Shown piece after piece: positions 9,743 to 18,708 of a stretch of 20,634 nucleotides of DNA (position 1 is its first letter; every line of letters begins with the position of its first letter). A model generated the notes under the pieces. It was given only the letters and a program-made list of their open reading frames with translations. It did not search any database and had not been told where the DNA came from. The position numbers and the translations under genes are program-made. This DNA comes from Isoetes engelmannii (Eukaryota > Streptophyta > Lycopodiopsida > Isoetales > Isoetaceae): contig JAANSK020280157.1 in assembly GCA_011763485.2 (NCBI GenBank), forward strand, positions 1 through 20,634, written 5' to 3'.

Positions 9743-10073
9743 ATCTTTGAGCTTTATTTACAGTCATTGACTACAATTTCTGATTGCTCGACACACTAAA
9801 TGTTCCCATGTGGCTTAACAAAATACAACAGACGTCCCCATGCAATGGTAGATGTCGACAAAGAGAGACTTTGTTAGCACGTTTCGTGAAAGAAGGAACA
9901 TTGACATATTACGTCAAGAAAAGTAGGTTTGTATTCTTGCCTCTGATGCATGACAAACTTACATGTAGCATCCATTCTAATCAATAACGGAAACTCACTC
10001 TCCATTCTTAGCTTGGCCTGTTGTATCCAGTCTGTTCTCCATTGTCGCACCATTTTTTTCTTTCCTTGACATC

Positions 10074-10136
10074 GTGGAAGAGCAACAAGGCTTCCCTCCC
10101 ATGCCAAGAATCCTCCTCTTCTTGTTGCTCTTCCAC
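10074..10136. repeat. Perfect 16-bp inverted repeat (hairpin), 31-base spacer
   Basis: GTGGAAGAGCAACAAG at 10074-10089 is exactly complementary to 10121-10136. The pairing stops sharply at both ends. It is too short for a recognised MITE family and no target duplication was seen. A transcript would form a short stem with a large loop. Confidence 0.75.
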
Positions 10137-10789
10137 ATTAGTTGGGATCTTCTAATGCTTATATAGGGTTGCAACTTTTGACACGCATTTTTAATACCTC
10201 TCACATATGATTGTATGATTGTTGCAATGGACTTATGTTGCAATACTTATATAAACATGCCATTTTCTTCGAATTTGGTACAAATCAATTTCAAAAGGAG
10301 GAAATAGGGTACTTACTCGTAAACTAGGTGATTGAAATTCCGAGCAAACATTCTCCTTTGTCGACCTATTTCCCTGCCACCGCGATAAATTTCTTGTACT
10401 TCTTATTGATTTACTTTTGGACCCCAAAAAAAAAACACCATAGTCGAGACACAGAAATACCAAAACATTATGGAAATACGAAAGAAATACATAAAATGCT
10501 TGGTGAACTTCACGATGGCCAACCCGAGATACTAAAAACATAAAACTATGGCTTGAATTACATCAACGGCCAGGAATATTTATTGTTTGATGACATCATG
10601 TGGATGTACCATGTCATTGGCAATTTTGATGGAGGACCAGGGCAGATGCTTGTATGATTTGACTGAATACTGTATGGAAGACTTCCTCGGCTTCCCTGCC
10701 CTTGAGCTGCCACCATCGATTCAGCAGGTGAGGTGTTATGTACAAACAGGAGGAGTTAGACCCCGTAGATAACCATCCTTCAGTTGTGC
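10137..10789. other. Intergenic stretch before the plus-strand LINE
   Basis: AT-rich with several short open frames and no recognisable domain. The last 100-150 bases are GC-richer and may be further LINE sequence too worn to align by eye. Confidence 0.4.
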
Positions 10790-10814
10790 TAGAAGGGCCC
10801 CCATCTGAACCATC

Positions 10815-11330
10815 AGAGGGTCTTGTTGATTGGAGACTTTAATGCATGCACGCACGGGGGCAAAGTAAGTCCTAAAATTCGAACCCTTGGCAGAGGTAGC
10901 TTGGCCAAGGATATCAGATGACCACCAGGTTACACGCTATGGCAGACAGTTGTTGTTGCTATGTAGTGTCTTTGACTTGCTCATTTGCAATGGACTGGCC
11001 CAATGGCCGTCCTCCAGTCGGTGCACATGTAGACAGGAGAACCCTGGGGCGGCTCCAATGTTGTGGATTAATGTGCTGGTGAAGGAGCATGATTTGCATC
11101 TGATCAGCCACTTTGGCATTGGAACAGACAATCGGGATGAAGAGGTAGACTCAGACCACCTACCCCTTCTCTTGCACATGGACTGGCAGACAGCCTGCGC
11201 GCCCACTGCCTCAATACCACGTATGCCCCAGCTGCGCCTGGACTATGATCATGCCGAGACATATGCCCAGATGATTGAACATGACCTAGAGGGAATACTG
11301 CAGCTTCCCAGCAACAGGCTACCCAGTTGA
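10815..11330 (+). pseudogene. LINE endonuclease domain, C-terminal part
   Basis: G-D-F-N-A is at 10832-10846 and S-D-H-L-P at 11151-11165, the two late motifs of the EEP endonuclease fold. Between them a block with S-V-F-D-L-L-I-C-N-G-L (frame open 10887-11330) matches the usual 'object-specific' part of LINE endonucleases. The G-D-F-N-A block and the downstream block are in different frames. Near 11300 an approximately 7-base deletion relative to the sister LINE shifts the frame again, creating the stop that ends the piece. Confidence 0.8.
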
Positions 11331-11479
11331 CTCAGGTGCTCATGACGGCTGTTGACAGTTGCTTTGGAAGAGGTCGCTCCGGGAGGCCCTTGGGAGCTAC
11401 CACCTTCCCTCGCAACTAGTGTTTTGATGATGAATGTAAGCAGTTCAAACGCAGGCTGCGACAAGTCACTGATCCCGCC

Positions 11480-13365
11480 TTGCGCCCACAAGCCATCCGA
11501 GAATATCGTGCATTCCTCAAGAGCAAGAAAGCCAGATACCAAATAGAACACCAGCAACAAATATTTTATCTCCTGGATCGTCATCCCAAGACCTTATGGA
11601 GAAGAGTAATGAGCAAGCCTCTGCAACCTATAGGGAATATCACCTCGGAGCAGTGGGTGCAATACTTGCAAGGCTTTGTGACCCACTGGGGGGTCGGGCA
11701 GCAGTACCCCCACAGAGGGGCCTAGCGCTAGTCATTACAGAGGGAGATGTGATAATGGGCCTACAACGCCTCGCTAATGGGAAGGCAGCAGATTTGGATG
11801 GCATGCAGGCAGAGCTTCTTAAATGGGCTGGGGCTCCAATGGTACCTGTCTTGACGGCATTATTTAAGAGAGCACTACTAGAAGGCCTTCCCCTCCAGTG
11901 GACTGCCAGTAGAGTTGTTCTCGTATACAAGGCAGGTGACCGTCACTACCCAGCCAGCTATCACACGATCATGGTCAGCTCCCTCTTTGCAAAATTATTG
12001 GTTGGCATCCTGGAGCAATGGTTGACAACATGGGCAGCGGATGAGGAGGTCCGTGCTCTCACACAGGCAGGTTTTCAGCCCAGACACTCCACCATTGATC
12101 ATATTTTTACTCTCAAAACCCTGATTGAAGATAGCAAGAATCGTCGTCAAGACTTAATGTACTGTTGCTTTGTGGATTTCGCAAAAGCTTTTGACACTGT
12201 GCCTAGGGACAAGTTGTGGGACAAATTAGAGCAGCTAGGGAACCCTATTGACTTGCAAAATGCAATATACATGTTATGTGAGGCATGCTCAAGCTGTCTG
12301 ACATCATCGGAATAGTCTGTCATTAGTAGTATTGGAGTGCACCAGGGTTACCCCCTCTCCCCGATGCTCTTTGGCCTATACATTGATCAGTTGGAAGATT
12401 GGCTTGCTGAACATGGAGGGGCGGGTGTTCAACTCATGCATCACATAGTTCAACAACACGTATACGCTGACAACATAGACCTCTTAGCCCACACTCCAGA
12501 AGACATGCAACGTCACCTGGATGCTCTAGAAACTTTCTGTTGGTTCACTGGCATGCGGGTTAACTTGGCCAAAACTAGAGTACTGCTAGTTTCATCCTCC
12601 TGACAGCCAAGGCCTCCCTCCCTCACTTACCAGGGACAGAATGTGGAGGTAGCTCCGGCCTACCATTATTTGGGACCTACTACCACACACTGGGACGCTT
12701 CCATCAGATTACGCGTCACAACAGATTGGAAAACACAGTATGCCATGCAGAACAACAGTCACAAGGCAGAGTTGTATGCCTGGGGTCATCTGGCACACCT
12801 ATTCAGGGTCTTGGTCGAACCTGTTCTCTTGTACAGGGTGGAGGTTTGGGGTCCGGTGATATCCCTCGCCACCTGGAATGATCTGGAACAGGTACAGAAG
12901 GCCTTCTTGGCACGAGCACTTGGGGTGAAGTGCACAGTTCCATATCAGATCCTGCTGCAGGAGGCCGGTTTCTTACCCCTTCAGAGGGCCGTACTGGACC
13001 GTTGTATTATTTACTTCCAGAAGGTCATTGGTATGGGGGATGCCCGTTTGCCCAATCTTGCTTTAGTTGTAGCAATGGGCCCACAATGCCTCAAAGCCTG
13101 CTTGAAGGACAAGCAAGTTCAGTGGTTCTCCCGATGTAATGTACAGGCACACAGGTGCGTGCACGTACAAATAGAGGACCAAGATCAATTGAGGCAATAT
13201 CTTGAGGCTTGCTTCCTTAGCAAACTCTGGAGCGCAGATGCACTGGCACACGTCAAGCTAGCACACTATCGGCAAGAGGTCAATCCCATACTCAACCGAG
13301 GCCCACAACACTATTTGCGTACTCATTTGCCTATGAAGAGGCACAAACTGATAGCTTCCATCTGA
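11480..13365 (+). pseudogene. LINE reverse transcriptase and C-terminal domain
   Basis: The 11480-11725 piece carries the linker before the polymerase. A frameshift near 11680 leads to the frame that holds from 11596 to 13365. Landmarks: L-A-N-G-K-A-A-D-L-D-G-M (about 11769), G-F-Q-P-R-H-S-T-I-D-H (about 12070), motif A F-V-D-F-A-K-A-F-D-T (12169-12198), motif B G-Y-P-L-S-P-M-L-F-G (about 12346), motif C (12463-12474), and V-L-L-Y-R-V-E-V-W-G (about 12826). Motif C reads Y-A-D-N instead of Y-A-D-D, so the second catalytic aspartate is lost. Stops lie at 12313-12315 (TAG) and 12601-12603 (TGA). The C-terminus keeps the block H-V-K-L-A-H-Y shared with the sister LINE. Inactive. Confidence 0.9.
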
Positions 13366-13639
13366 ACAAGTGCACATCGTCTCCGGATTGACACGGGCCG
13401 ATGGACACGGGAGGCTCATATCTTCAAGAGGTGATGGATACACGAGCTCAACTATGTCCGCCGGTGCGGTATTGAATGGCGCTATATTATTGTACAGTAT
13501 GCCAGCATAGTTATTATTGCCAAGGTTTTTCCCTCAAAAACCCTTGGGGCGGGGATTTTTTAATCCTGACAGTAATCGGCTTGCTACTCTCTTTGTTTAG
13601 GTCCTATAGGCGAATTGGTCTCCGTGGACGATAAAAAAT

Positions 13640-13781
13640 CTATAATAGTACCTACTTGATCTTTACTCTTTCTATATAATAGAATAGAATAATTCTATTC
13701 TATTATATAGAAAGAGTAAAGATCAAGTAGGTTCTATTCTATTATATAGAAAGAGTAAAGATCAAGTAGGTACTACTATAG
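13640..13781. repeat. Perfect 40-bp inverted repeat with duplicated right arm
   Basis: Left arm 13651-13690 is exactly complementary to 13692-13731 around a single base. A second copy of the right arm follows at once (13732-13770). The left arm extends outward to 13640 (CTATAATAGTA), and its complement, with one mismatch, lies only at the end of the outer right copy (13771-13781). The original unit therefore was probably 51-base arms, later enlarged by a tandem duplication that lost the outer 11 bases of the inner copy. It may be a foldback MITE; no clear target duplication is visible and nothing is encoded. Confidence 0.85.
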
Positions 13782-13921
13782 TGCTCTTGGCATGTTGCTA
13801 AGGTCATAGACATCAATGGTGTTTCAATAGTTTGGCACCAAAACAATCCAGAAAAAAAACCTATTGTTTATTTAAACATTTTTTCCATCAAAGCCCATTG
13901 TAAAAATCAATAGCGAACCTA

Positions 13922-14175
13922 ATTGAATAGAGGAACTTTATGTTAGCAAGTTGTCCTTTTCCTAAGCTATTGAATAGAGGATCTTAGTGTTTTGTTTCTA
14001 TGTTAGCAAGTTGTCCTTTTCCTAAGCTATTGGATAGAGGAACTTAGTGTTTGTTTCTATGTCCACCTTTTCCTAAGCTATTGGAAAGAGGAACTTAGTG
14101 TTTTGTTTCTGTGTTAGCAAGTTGTGATAGACGAACTCAAGTGTTTTGTTTCCTAAGCTATTGAATAGAGGAACC
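13922..14175. repeat. Tandem array, unit about 60 bp
   Basis: CCTAAGCTATTG recurs at 13961, 14021, 14072 and 14152, followed each time by a GGATAGAGGAACTTAG-like block and, in most copies, GTTTCTATGTTAGCAAGTTG. The first full step is exactly 60 bases; later copies carry internal deletions and one insertion. Copies differ at only a few positions, so the array is fairly young. The last copy runs into the tRNA-like fragment. Confidence 0.85.
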
Positions 14176-14225
14176 CAGAACCCCTTGCTTGCAAGTCAAG
14201 TACTCTACCACTGAGCTATCGGCCC
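14171..14225 (-). pseudogene. tRNA-Ala(UGC)-like fragment, 3'-truncated
   Basis: On the minus strand the sequence folds as a tRNA 5' part. It has acceptor GGGCCGA, TA, a D arm GCTC-AGTGGTA-GAGT, an anticodon arm CTTGA-CTTGCAA-GCAAG with anticodon TGC after the invariant T33, a 5-base variable loop, and the T-stem half CTGGG followed by TTC. TAGCTCAGTGG matches the A box. Four of five anticodon-stem pairs hold and one is A-G. At the T-loop it stops: the complementary T-stem and acceptor strand are replaced by the neighbouring tandem repeat, sharing only GAAC at the junction. It could be a dead tRNA gene, the head of a tRNA-derived SINE, or an organelle-DNA fragment. It cannot give a mature tRNA. 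Confidence 0.65.
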
Positions 14226-14639
14226 TTTGATGGACTTCCAATACACACCCGCTATTTTCATGTGTGCCCATTGCATATACCCCACCATTCCAACACTTGG
14301 ATCAACGCAACATAAGAACATATACATGTGTTAAATAGATAGATGTATGTATTTTTTTTTTTTGTCAATTTTTACATCATACCACGTTGGCAGGCTTTGA
14401 TTGAATGTATGACACACACCTCATCAACGTTGCTTATTGGGTCATGGGCATGTTATACCCCATTGACCCGTGCCGTGTGTGTAGACATAGATATTGGGTG
14501 TTTGATCTCGTCAAAAAGAATACCAATGGAACCTTACGTTTATACGCTGTATTTCTCCTCCGTATTAAATTGGCCCTAAAAGTAAAAGAAAGTTCTTCGC
14601 GTATTGCACTTCAAACCTTAACAATTGACGCAGCGGAGA
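14226..14639. other. Upstream region of the UBX gene
   Basis: Presumed promoter and 5' leader of the UBX-domain gene. A T-run at about 14351-14362 is the only marked feature. Overlapping open frames at 14343-14579 and 14405-14665 lack motifs, and the second overlaps the true start in another frame. An in-frame stop at 14619-14621 closes the UBX frame just upstream of its ATG. Confidence 0.45.
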
Positions 14640-17600
14640 ATGGACGTCTCGGATATGTTTTTTAGAGGTGCTATTCCAAATGCAATTCACAAGGCTCAGA
14701 TTGAAAAGAAGTTGTTCGTTGTGTACATCGCAGGTTCTGGTACGTTTTCTTTAACGAAATTGCAAAATTGTAGTACGTTTGAGATTCGTTAATGCAGACT
14801 CTTCAATAAGTTGTACAGACTAATTATACTTGTGTCCGGTCAATTCTGTAGATGATGACCAAGAATCAGTGAAGTTTGAGCAAAGTTGTTTGAAGAATGT
14901 TCAGGTATACTTTCCTTTTTTGTCCCATATGTTTATAGGATTTAGCTTTGAGCTTCTTAATTACTGCATTCAATTTTATTCAGGTGACTGAAGAGATCTT
15001 ACGGACAAGTATAGCCCTGCGACTGGTAAATGGAACAGTTGAAGCCTCTAATTTCTCTGCCTTATGTATCCTTGGAGGGGTGTGGATTTTATATTTTATG
15101 TACTTGTGCAAAAACTATTGGAATCTTATAGATCATGTGCTTGACAATTCTCGGTGCAGGGTTTATTCATCACTATAAAATGAATGTTTGTTGGATTTAC
15201 TTCTTGTTTGGATGAGAACTATGTTTTACTTTAACACTTTCAGATCCTGTTCATAAAGTACCAAGTATTACCATCATTGGGCATAATGGTCTAATGCTTT
15301 GGCAATGTGGTAAGCGCTTTTATAGAATGAGAGGGGTCTAAGACCGAAGTTTGTATTTTCAGTTTTTCCCCCTTCTTTTTTTGGGGTATATTTATGTTTT
15401 CTCCTCTGCTAGAGAACTACATAGATTAAGATAACTACAAAAGAAACTGCTCTTCTTTTCTAAATAATAAACAGGAGGCATTTGCACAAACGAAATCATT
15501 ACGTTTTGGCAAATGTAGGTTTTTTTCTTAACAGTTAGTTTGAGCTTATAGTCGAGTGAAAATGCATGCAATGTCATCTCTTAAGATATACAAAGCATAA
15601 TATCTATATCTGATAAAGTTGTTTACAGATGGTTTCATTAATGACAAAGATCTGATCAGAAATATTACTCAGGCATACGATATACATATGCTGCAGGTCT
15701 GGGATTTTTGCATTTATAGAAAGAATTAGACTGGTTAGATTCTACCATCTATGCGTAACCAAGCTGTTTTAAAGAAGAATAACCTGGTTTGCTCTGAACT
15801 TTGAGTCCACCTCAAGCATAATGCTATTTGATTAACTTCTTCCCAGAATCCCTGTCTGTACTCTGTCTGTGCAATGGCCTGTAAGTCGAGCTGGGCTATT
15901 AGATCCTTAAAGGGTGTGGGTAATGTAGAAATCTGGAGATCTGTAGGAAAGTAATCAACCAAATGCAGAAGCATATTCATTTTTTCTTTCAGATCAGAAC
16001 ATGAATGATAAAGGATTTTCAAAGTTAGATTTGCGCCCGAGATAGAGCAGCTTAAGGTCTGTTTCACTGAAGCAAGCCACATAGTCCACTAGTACATTCT
16101 GATGTATAAGCAATCTCGAACATTCACAATAGTAAGTAGAAGATCTTTAGGTAAATGAATAAAATGCTTTTTTATCACCCTCTGGTCTTCAGACATATGC
16201 TATAACTGTGTGTATCAGCAACGTTCTAGAGTTTGAGTTGCAAAAGGGATGATCAAATCAGCTAATGCTTCATTTCTCTGAAAATGCTGAACATAATACA
16301 AAATATTATGGCTCTTCAGGCTGGACTTCTCAGTTATAGATTGGATGATTGATGTCATTCAAGTGTGTAACATAATTGTCAAGATCTTAATGTAATTTTT
16401 TTTGTTGTGACCAGTTACAACATGCTGCAGCAGGTGCTACAATGGCGATGCTCTCTTCAGCAAACCAGATTTTGCAATCAAGTTCTAATCGGTTGGATAA
16501 TGTTCCAAACGAAAGTGTCAAGGTGGATGCAAATGATACGTCAGGACCTTTATTTACTTCTCATCCATCAGAAAAGGTGGATTCAAGTGCTACAACGGGA
16601 TCTTCATCTTCTGTATATGTTTCAGAAACGGGGGATCCAGATGCTGCAACAGGACTTTCGACTTCTCTGCAGGCTCAACAAGAACCATGTGGCCAACGAG
16701 AATCTAAGACACTAAAGCAGCAAAAGGAACTCCAACATGGGGCAGAAAATCAATCTCTATCAGAAGTTGACTCAGTAAAAGAACCCTTGCAAGTGGGTAC
16801 TTCTACTATTCCATTGGATTCAAGATCATTATCCCGAGGGCGTCAAGTTCAGGATATTGAAGAAAATTATTTGGATAGACCGCATGTCTCTATTGCAAAC
16901 TCTTCTGTATCAGTATCTAGTTTACAATCAGAAGAAATAGTTACCACAACTGATGAGGGAAAGAGTACAAATAATAAACATGCACAGAAGGTTGCAGACA
17001 AAGTAGTTTTACAAGTACGGTTAACAAGTGGAAAGAACATTCAAATGAATTTCAAGGCAACAGATACACTGTCTATTGTTAAGACTTATATAGATGAGAA
17101 TCATAATGATGGTACTGCTGCATATTCTCTGGCAATTCCATATCCTAGGAAGGTCTTCACGCATGAAGGTAATTACACTTTCTTGATTACCGCAAGGTTT
17201 ATTTCATGTTGGCCTATGCTTCAGGCACTTCGTTGTACTTCTTGATAAATGGTGTCCTTTTTGAGATGAATTCATCTTGGTAATGAACTTAATAAGTTGC
17301 ACCTCTTGTTGGGATTGTGCAGAGTATGCGAAAACATTATCAGAATTAAGAATTGAATCTCGTGCTACCTTGATAGTCATACCAGAAACATCTTCAGCAG
17401 GCGTTGCAGTAAGCAGGTCGAGTCCTGCCCCTGTAACACAAGAAGAGTCAAATTCTAGCTCCTTGCTTGGGAGAATATTTTCCTATTTCAATCCTATGGC
17501 ATATTTTCGTGGCTCTGGGGAACAAAGTGAAGCATCTTCCAGCAGATCCCATTGGGAATATGGTAATCATCGAGAAAAATCCTCCACTAGTCTGTTTTTT

Positions 17601-17857
17601 TGTCTTAGGTTCATTTGTAACTAGTTTGATTTTCTTATACTTATCCAGATCCAGACCCAGTTTTGGGAAGAGTTTTAAAGAGTCCTGGTGATGCAACTCC
17701 AACTGATAGTAAGTCACAAAGAAAGCAAGGCTTTGGACCAGGTGGGAATATTCATACGCTAAAACATGACGAGGACGATCAAATGTTCAAACGTTCCAAT
17801 AAGTTTTGGAATGGTAATTCAACGGAATATGGGGGAGATGATGAGAAAGGGTTGTAG
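14640..17857 (+). CDS. UBX-domain protein, PUX11/UBXN4-like (CDC48 cofactor)
   Basis: Eight exons join in phase to 523 residues: 14640-14739, 14852-14904, 14984-15065, 15244-15309, 15629-15696, 16415-17168, 17323-17562, 17649-17857; every intron is GT-AG (79-718 nt). ATG 14640 is the first in frame after a stop at 14619. Residues 1-123 form a thioredoxin-like (UAS-type) domain with F-R-G-A-I-P near the start and K-K-L-F-V-V-Y-I; the following 195 residues are Ser/Gln-rich and probably disordered. The UBX domain spans about 320-397 (V-R-L-T-S-G-K start, I-P-Y-P-R-K-V-F loop matching the family's FPR-type CDC48-contact loop, A-T-L-I-V-I-P end). A hydrophobic patch L-L-G-R-I-F-S-Y-F-N-P-M near 425-440 resembles the membrane-associating segment of relatives. 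UBX proteins recruit the CDC48/p97 ATPase; animal UBXN4 acts in ER-associated degradation, and the same role here is inference. Confidence 0.93.
15697..16414 (+). other. Intron 5 of the UBX gene, 718 nt, with an antisense open frame
   Basis: This is the longest intron of the gene. On the minus strand 15735-16082 is open for 115 codons, with a Leu/Gln-rich, rather protein-like composition (for example Y-F-P-T-D-L-Q-I-S-T-L-P-T-P-F). I do not recognise it. It may be a gene fragment inserted in the intron, or chance. Confidence 0.45.
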
Positions 17858-17904
17858 TCTCTTCACGTCATTGAGGGATTTATTTTATGCACACTCCGTG
17901 TCTA

Positions 17905-17910
17905 AATAAA
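17905..17910 (+). terminator. Putative poly(A) signal of the UBX gene
   Basis: AATAAA lies 48 bases after the TAG stop at 17855-17857, a plausible near-upstream element for a plant 3' end. A T-rich tract follows only loosely. Confidence 0.5.
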
Positions 17911-18479
17911 ATTTCGGAGCCAAGCGTCATGCCAGCCCTGTCTGTAGACATGTATAAAGAAAGTTATTATTTACATTATATATACAGAGATATGAAGGTA
18001 TAATATCATATATGTTCAGACTATCCCAAGAAAGAGAGACTCTCAGAAGAACGTGGTTAAAGAAACACTCAAGTCAACATTGTCTATTACACTGTCTTTG
18101 GAATTTTTAGGCATTGCTGTTTAGCTAATGGGCTGTCCATGAAATGTTTTTATACCAGATATTAAAATGCTTTGTTCTGCTTCTATACCCGATGCTTGCT
18201 GCACTGCAAGGTGTCAGTTGGGTTGGATGGTGACACTTAGTGCCAGATTCCACTATCATATCTTCCGGAATGAATTGTTGCCACCTCAGCAACTGAATTG
18301 AAACTATACCCCTGTGGTTCCAAATACACCCCCTATAGTTTTCTTAATTTTTAAGGCCAGGAAGTCTAATTTTGTCTTTAGCACAACAGCCGAAACTTGA
18401 GTGGCACCTTAACTAGAAGGCTAAGCTATCCATGTGTCCTAAAAAAATGACATGGACTTCCTAAATAGCGTAACATGCT

Positions 18480-18576
18480 GATCTAGAACATATGGATGGC
18501 TGAGGAAAAAAATCGAATGAGCACACGATCTAAAACATATGGATGGCTGAGGAAAAAGAAAATAGAGTGAGCACAC
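18480..18576. repeat. Tandem duplication, 47 and 50 bp
   Basis: GATCTAGAACATATGGATGG begins copy one (18480-18526) and, with one change, copy two (18527-18576). Both end in GAGCACAC and differ mainly in the A-run between. No coding role is supported. Confidence 0.85.
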
Positions 18577-18683
18577 TTGTTGTAGAACGATGCACCATCA
18601 AATCTTCTTTCTTCACAGTTCTGCTACTGCCGTGGTGGACTTTGTCTTGCTAGATCTGAAGAGGTAAAAAACAATTCTTCTGA

Positions 18684-18708
18684 TTTTCAGAAATATGTTT
18701 TCTGAAAA
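18684..18708. repeat. 10-bp perfect hairpin
   Basis: TTTTCAGAAA at 18684-18693 and its exact complement at 18699-18708 flank a 5-base loop. It is AT-rich, and hairpins of this size are common in intergenic plant DNA. Confidence 0.6.

Larger units (their letters stand above)
9280..10073. other. Upstream region of the HAD-phosphatase gene; small repeats only
   Basis: This should hold the promoter and leader of the minus-strand gene, but I cannot point to a convincing TATA box. It carries a 16-bp tandem duplication (9537-9568), a short ATTCA-type microsatellite near 9608-9625, and an imperfect 31-bp tandem duplication (9680-9742). Open frames such as the one at 9401-9799 show no protein motif. 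Confidence 0.45.
10790..13565 (+). mobile_element. LINE, APE-endonuclease type, 5'-truncated, moderately decayed
   Basis: Plus-strand homologue of the LINE at 3643-6450: partial EEP endonuclease, reverse transcriptase, and C-terminal region in order, without ORF1. It begins just before the G-D-F-N-A motif of the endonuclease, so it is slightly more truncated than its sister. The part from 11596 to 13365 is one frame broken only by two stops, making it the better preserved copy. Coding homology continues past 13365 to about 13470 (R-I-D-T-G-R-W-T-R-E-A-H), and a GC-rich then T-rich tail ends near 13565. No clear poly(A) tail or target duplication was found, so both ends are approximate. Confidence 0.9.

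Noticed and set aside
9401-9799. 132-codon open frame upstream of the phosphatase gene
   Set aside because: No motif, low-complexity composition, and it spans two slippage-type tandem duplications.
13640-14225. Plastid DNA insertion (NUPT) covering the hairpin, array and tRNA fragment
   Set aside because: The AT-rich hairpin and bacterial-style tRNA hint at it, but I recognise no plastid gene order or coding sequence, so it remains only a possibility to test.
14343-14665. Open frames just upstream of the UBX gene as a first exon
   Set aside because: The UBX frame has its own ATG at 14640 after an in-frame stop, and the N-terminus from it already matches the family start (F-R-G-A-I-P).
16407-16715. 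Plus-strand frame of 102 codons overlapping UBX exon 6
   Set aside because: It is out of phase with exon 6, whose frame joins correctly at both splice sites and carries the UBX domain.
17448-17717. Open frames on both strands over UBX exon 7
   Set aside because: They are shadows of the exon 7 frame, which joins in phase to exons 6 and 8 and completes the UBX domain.
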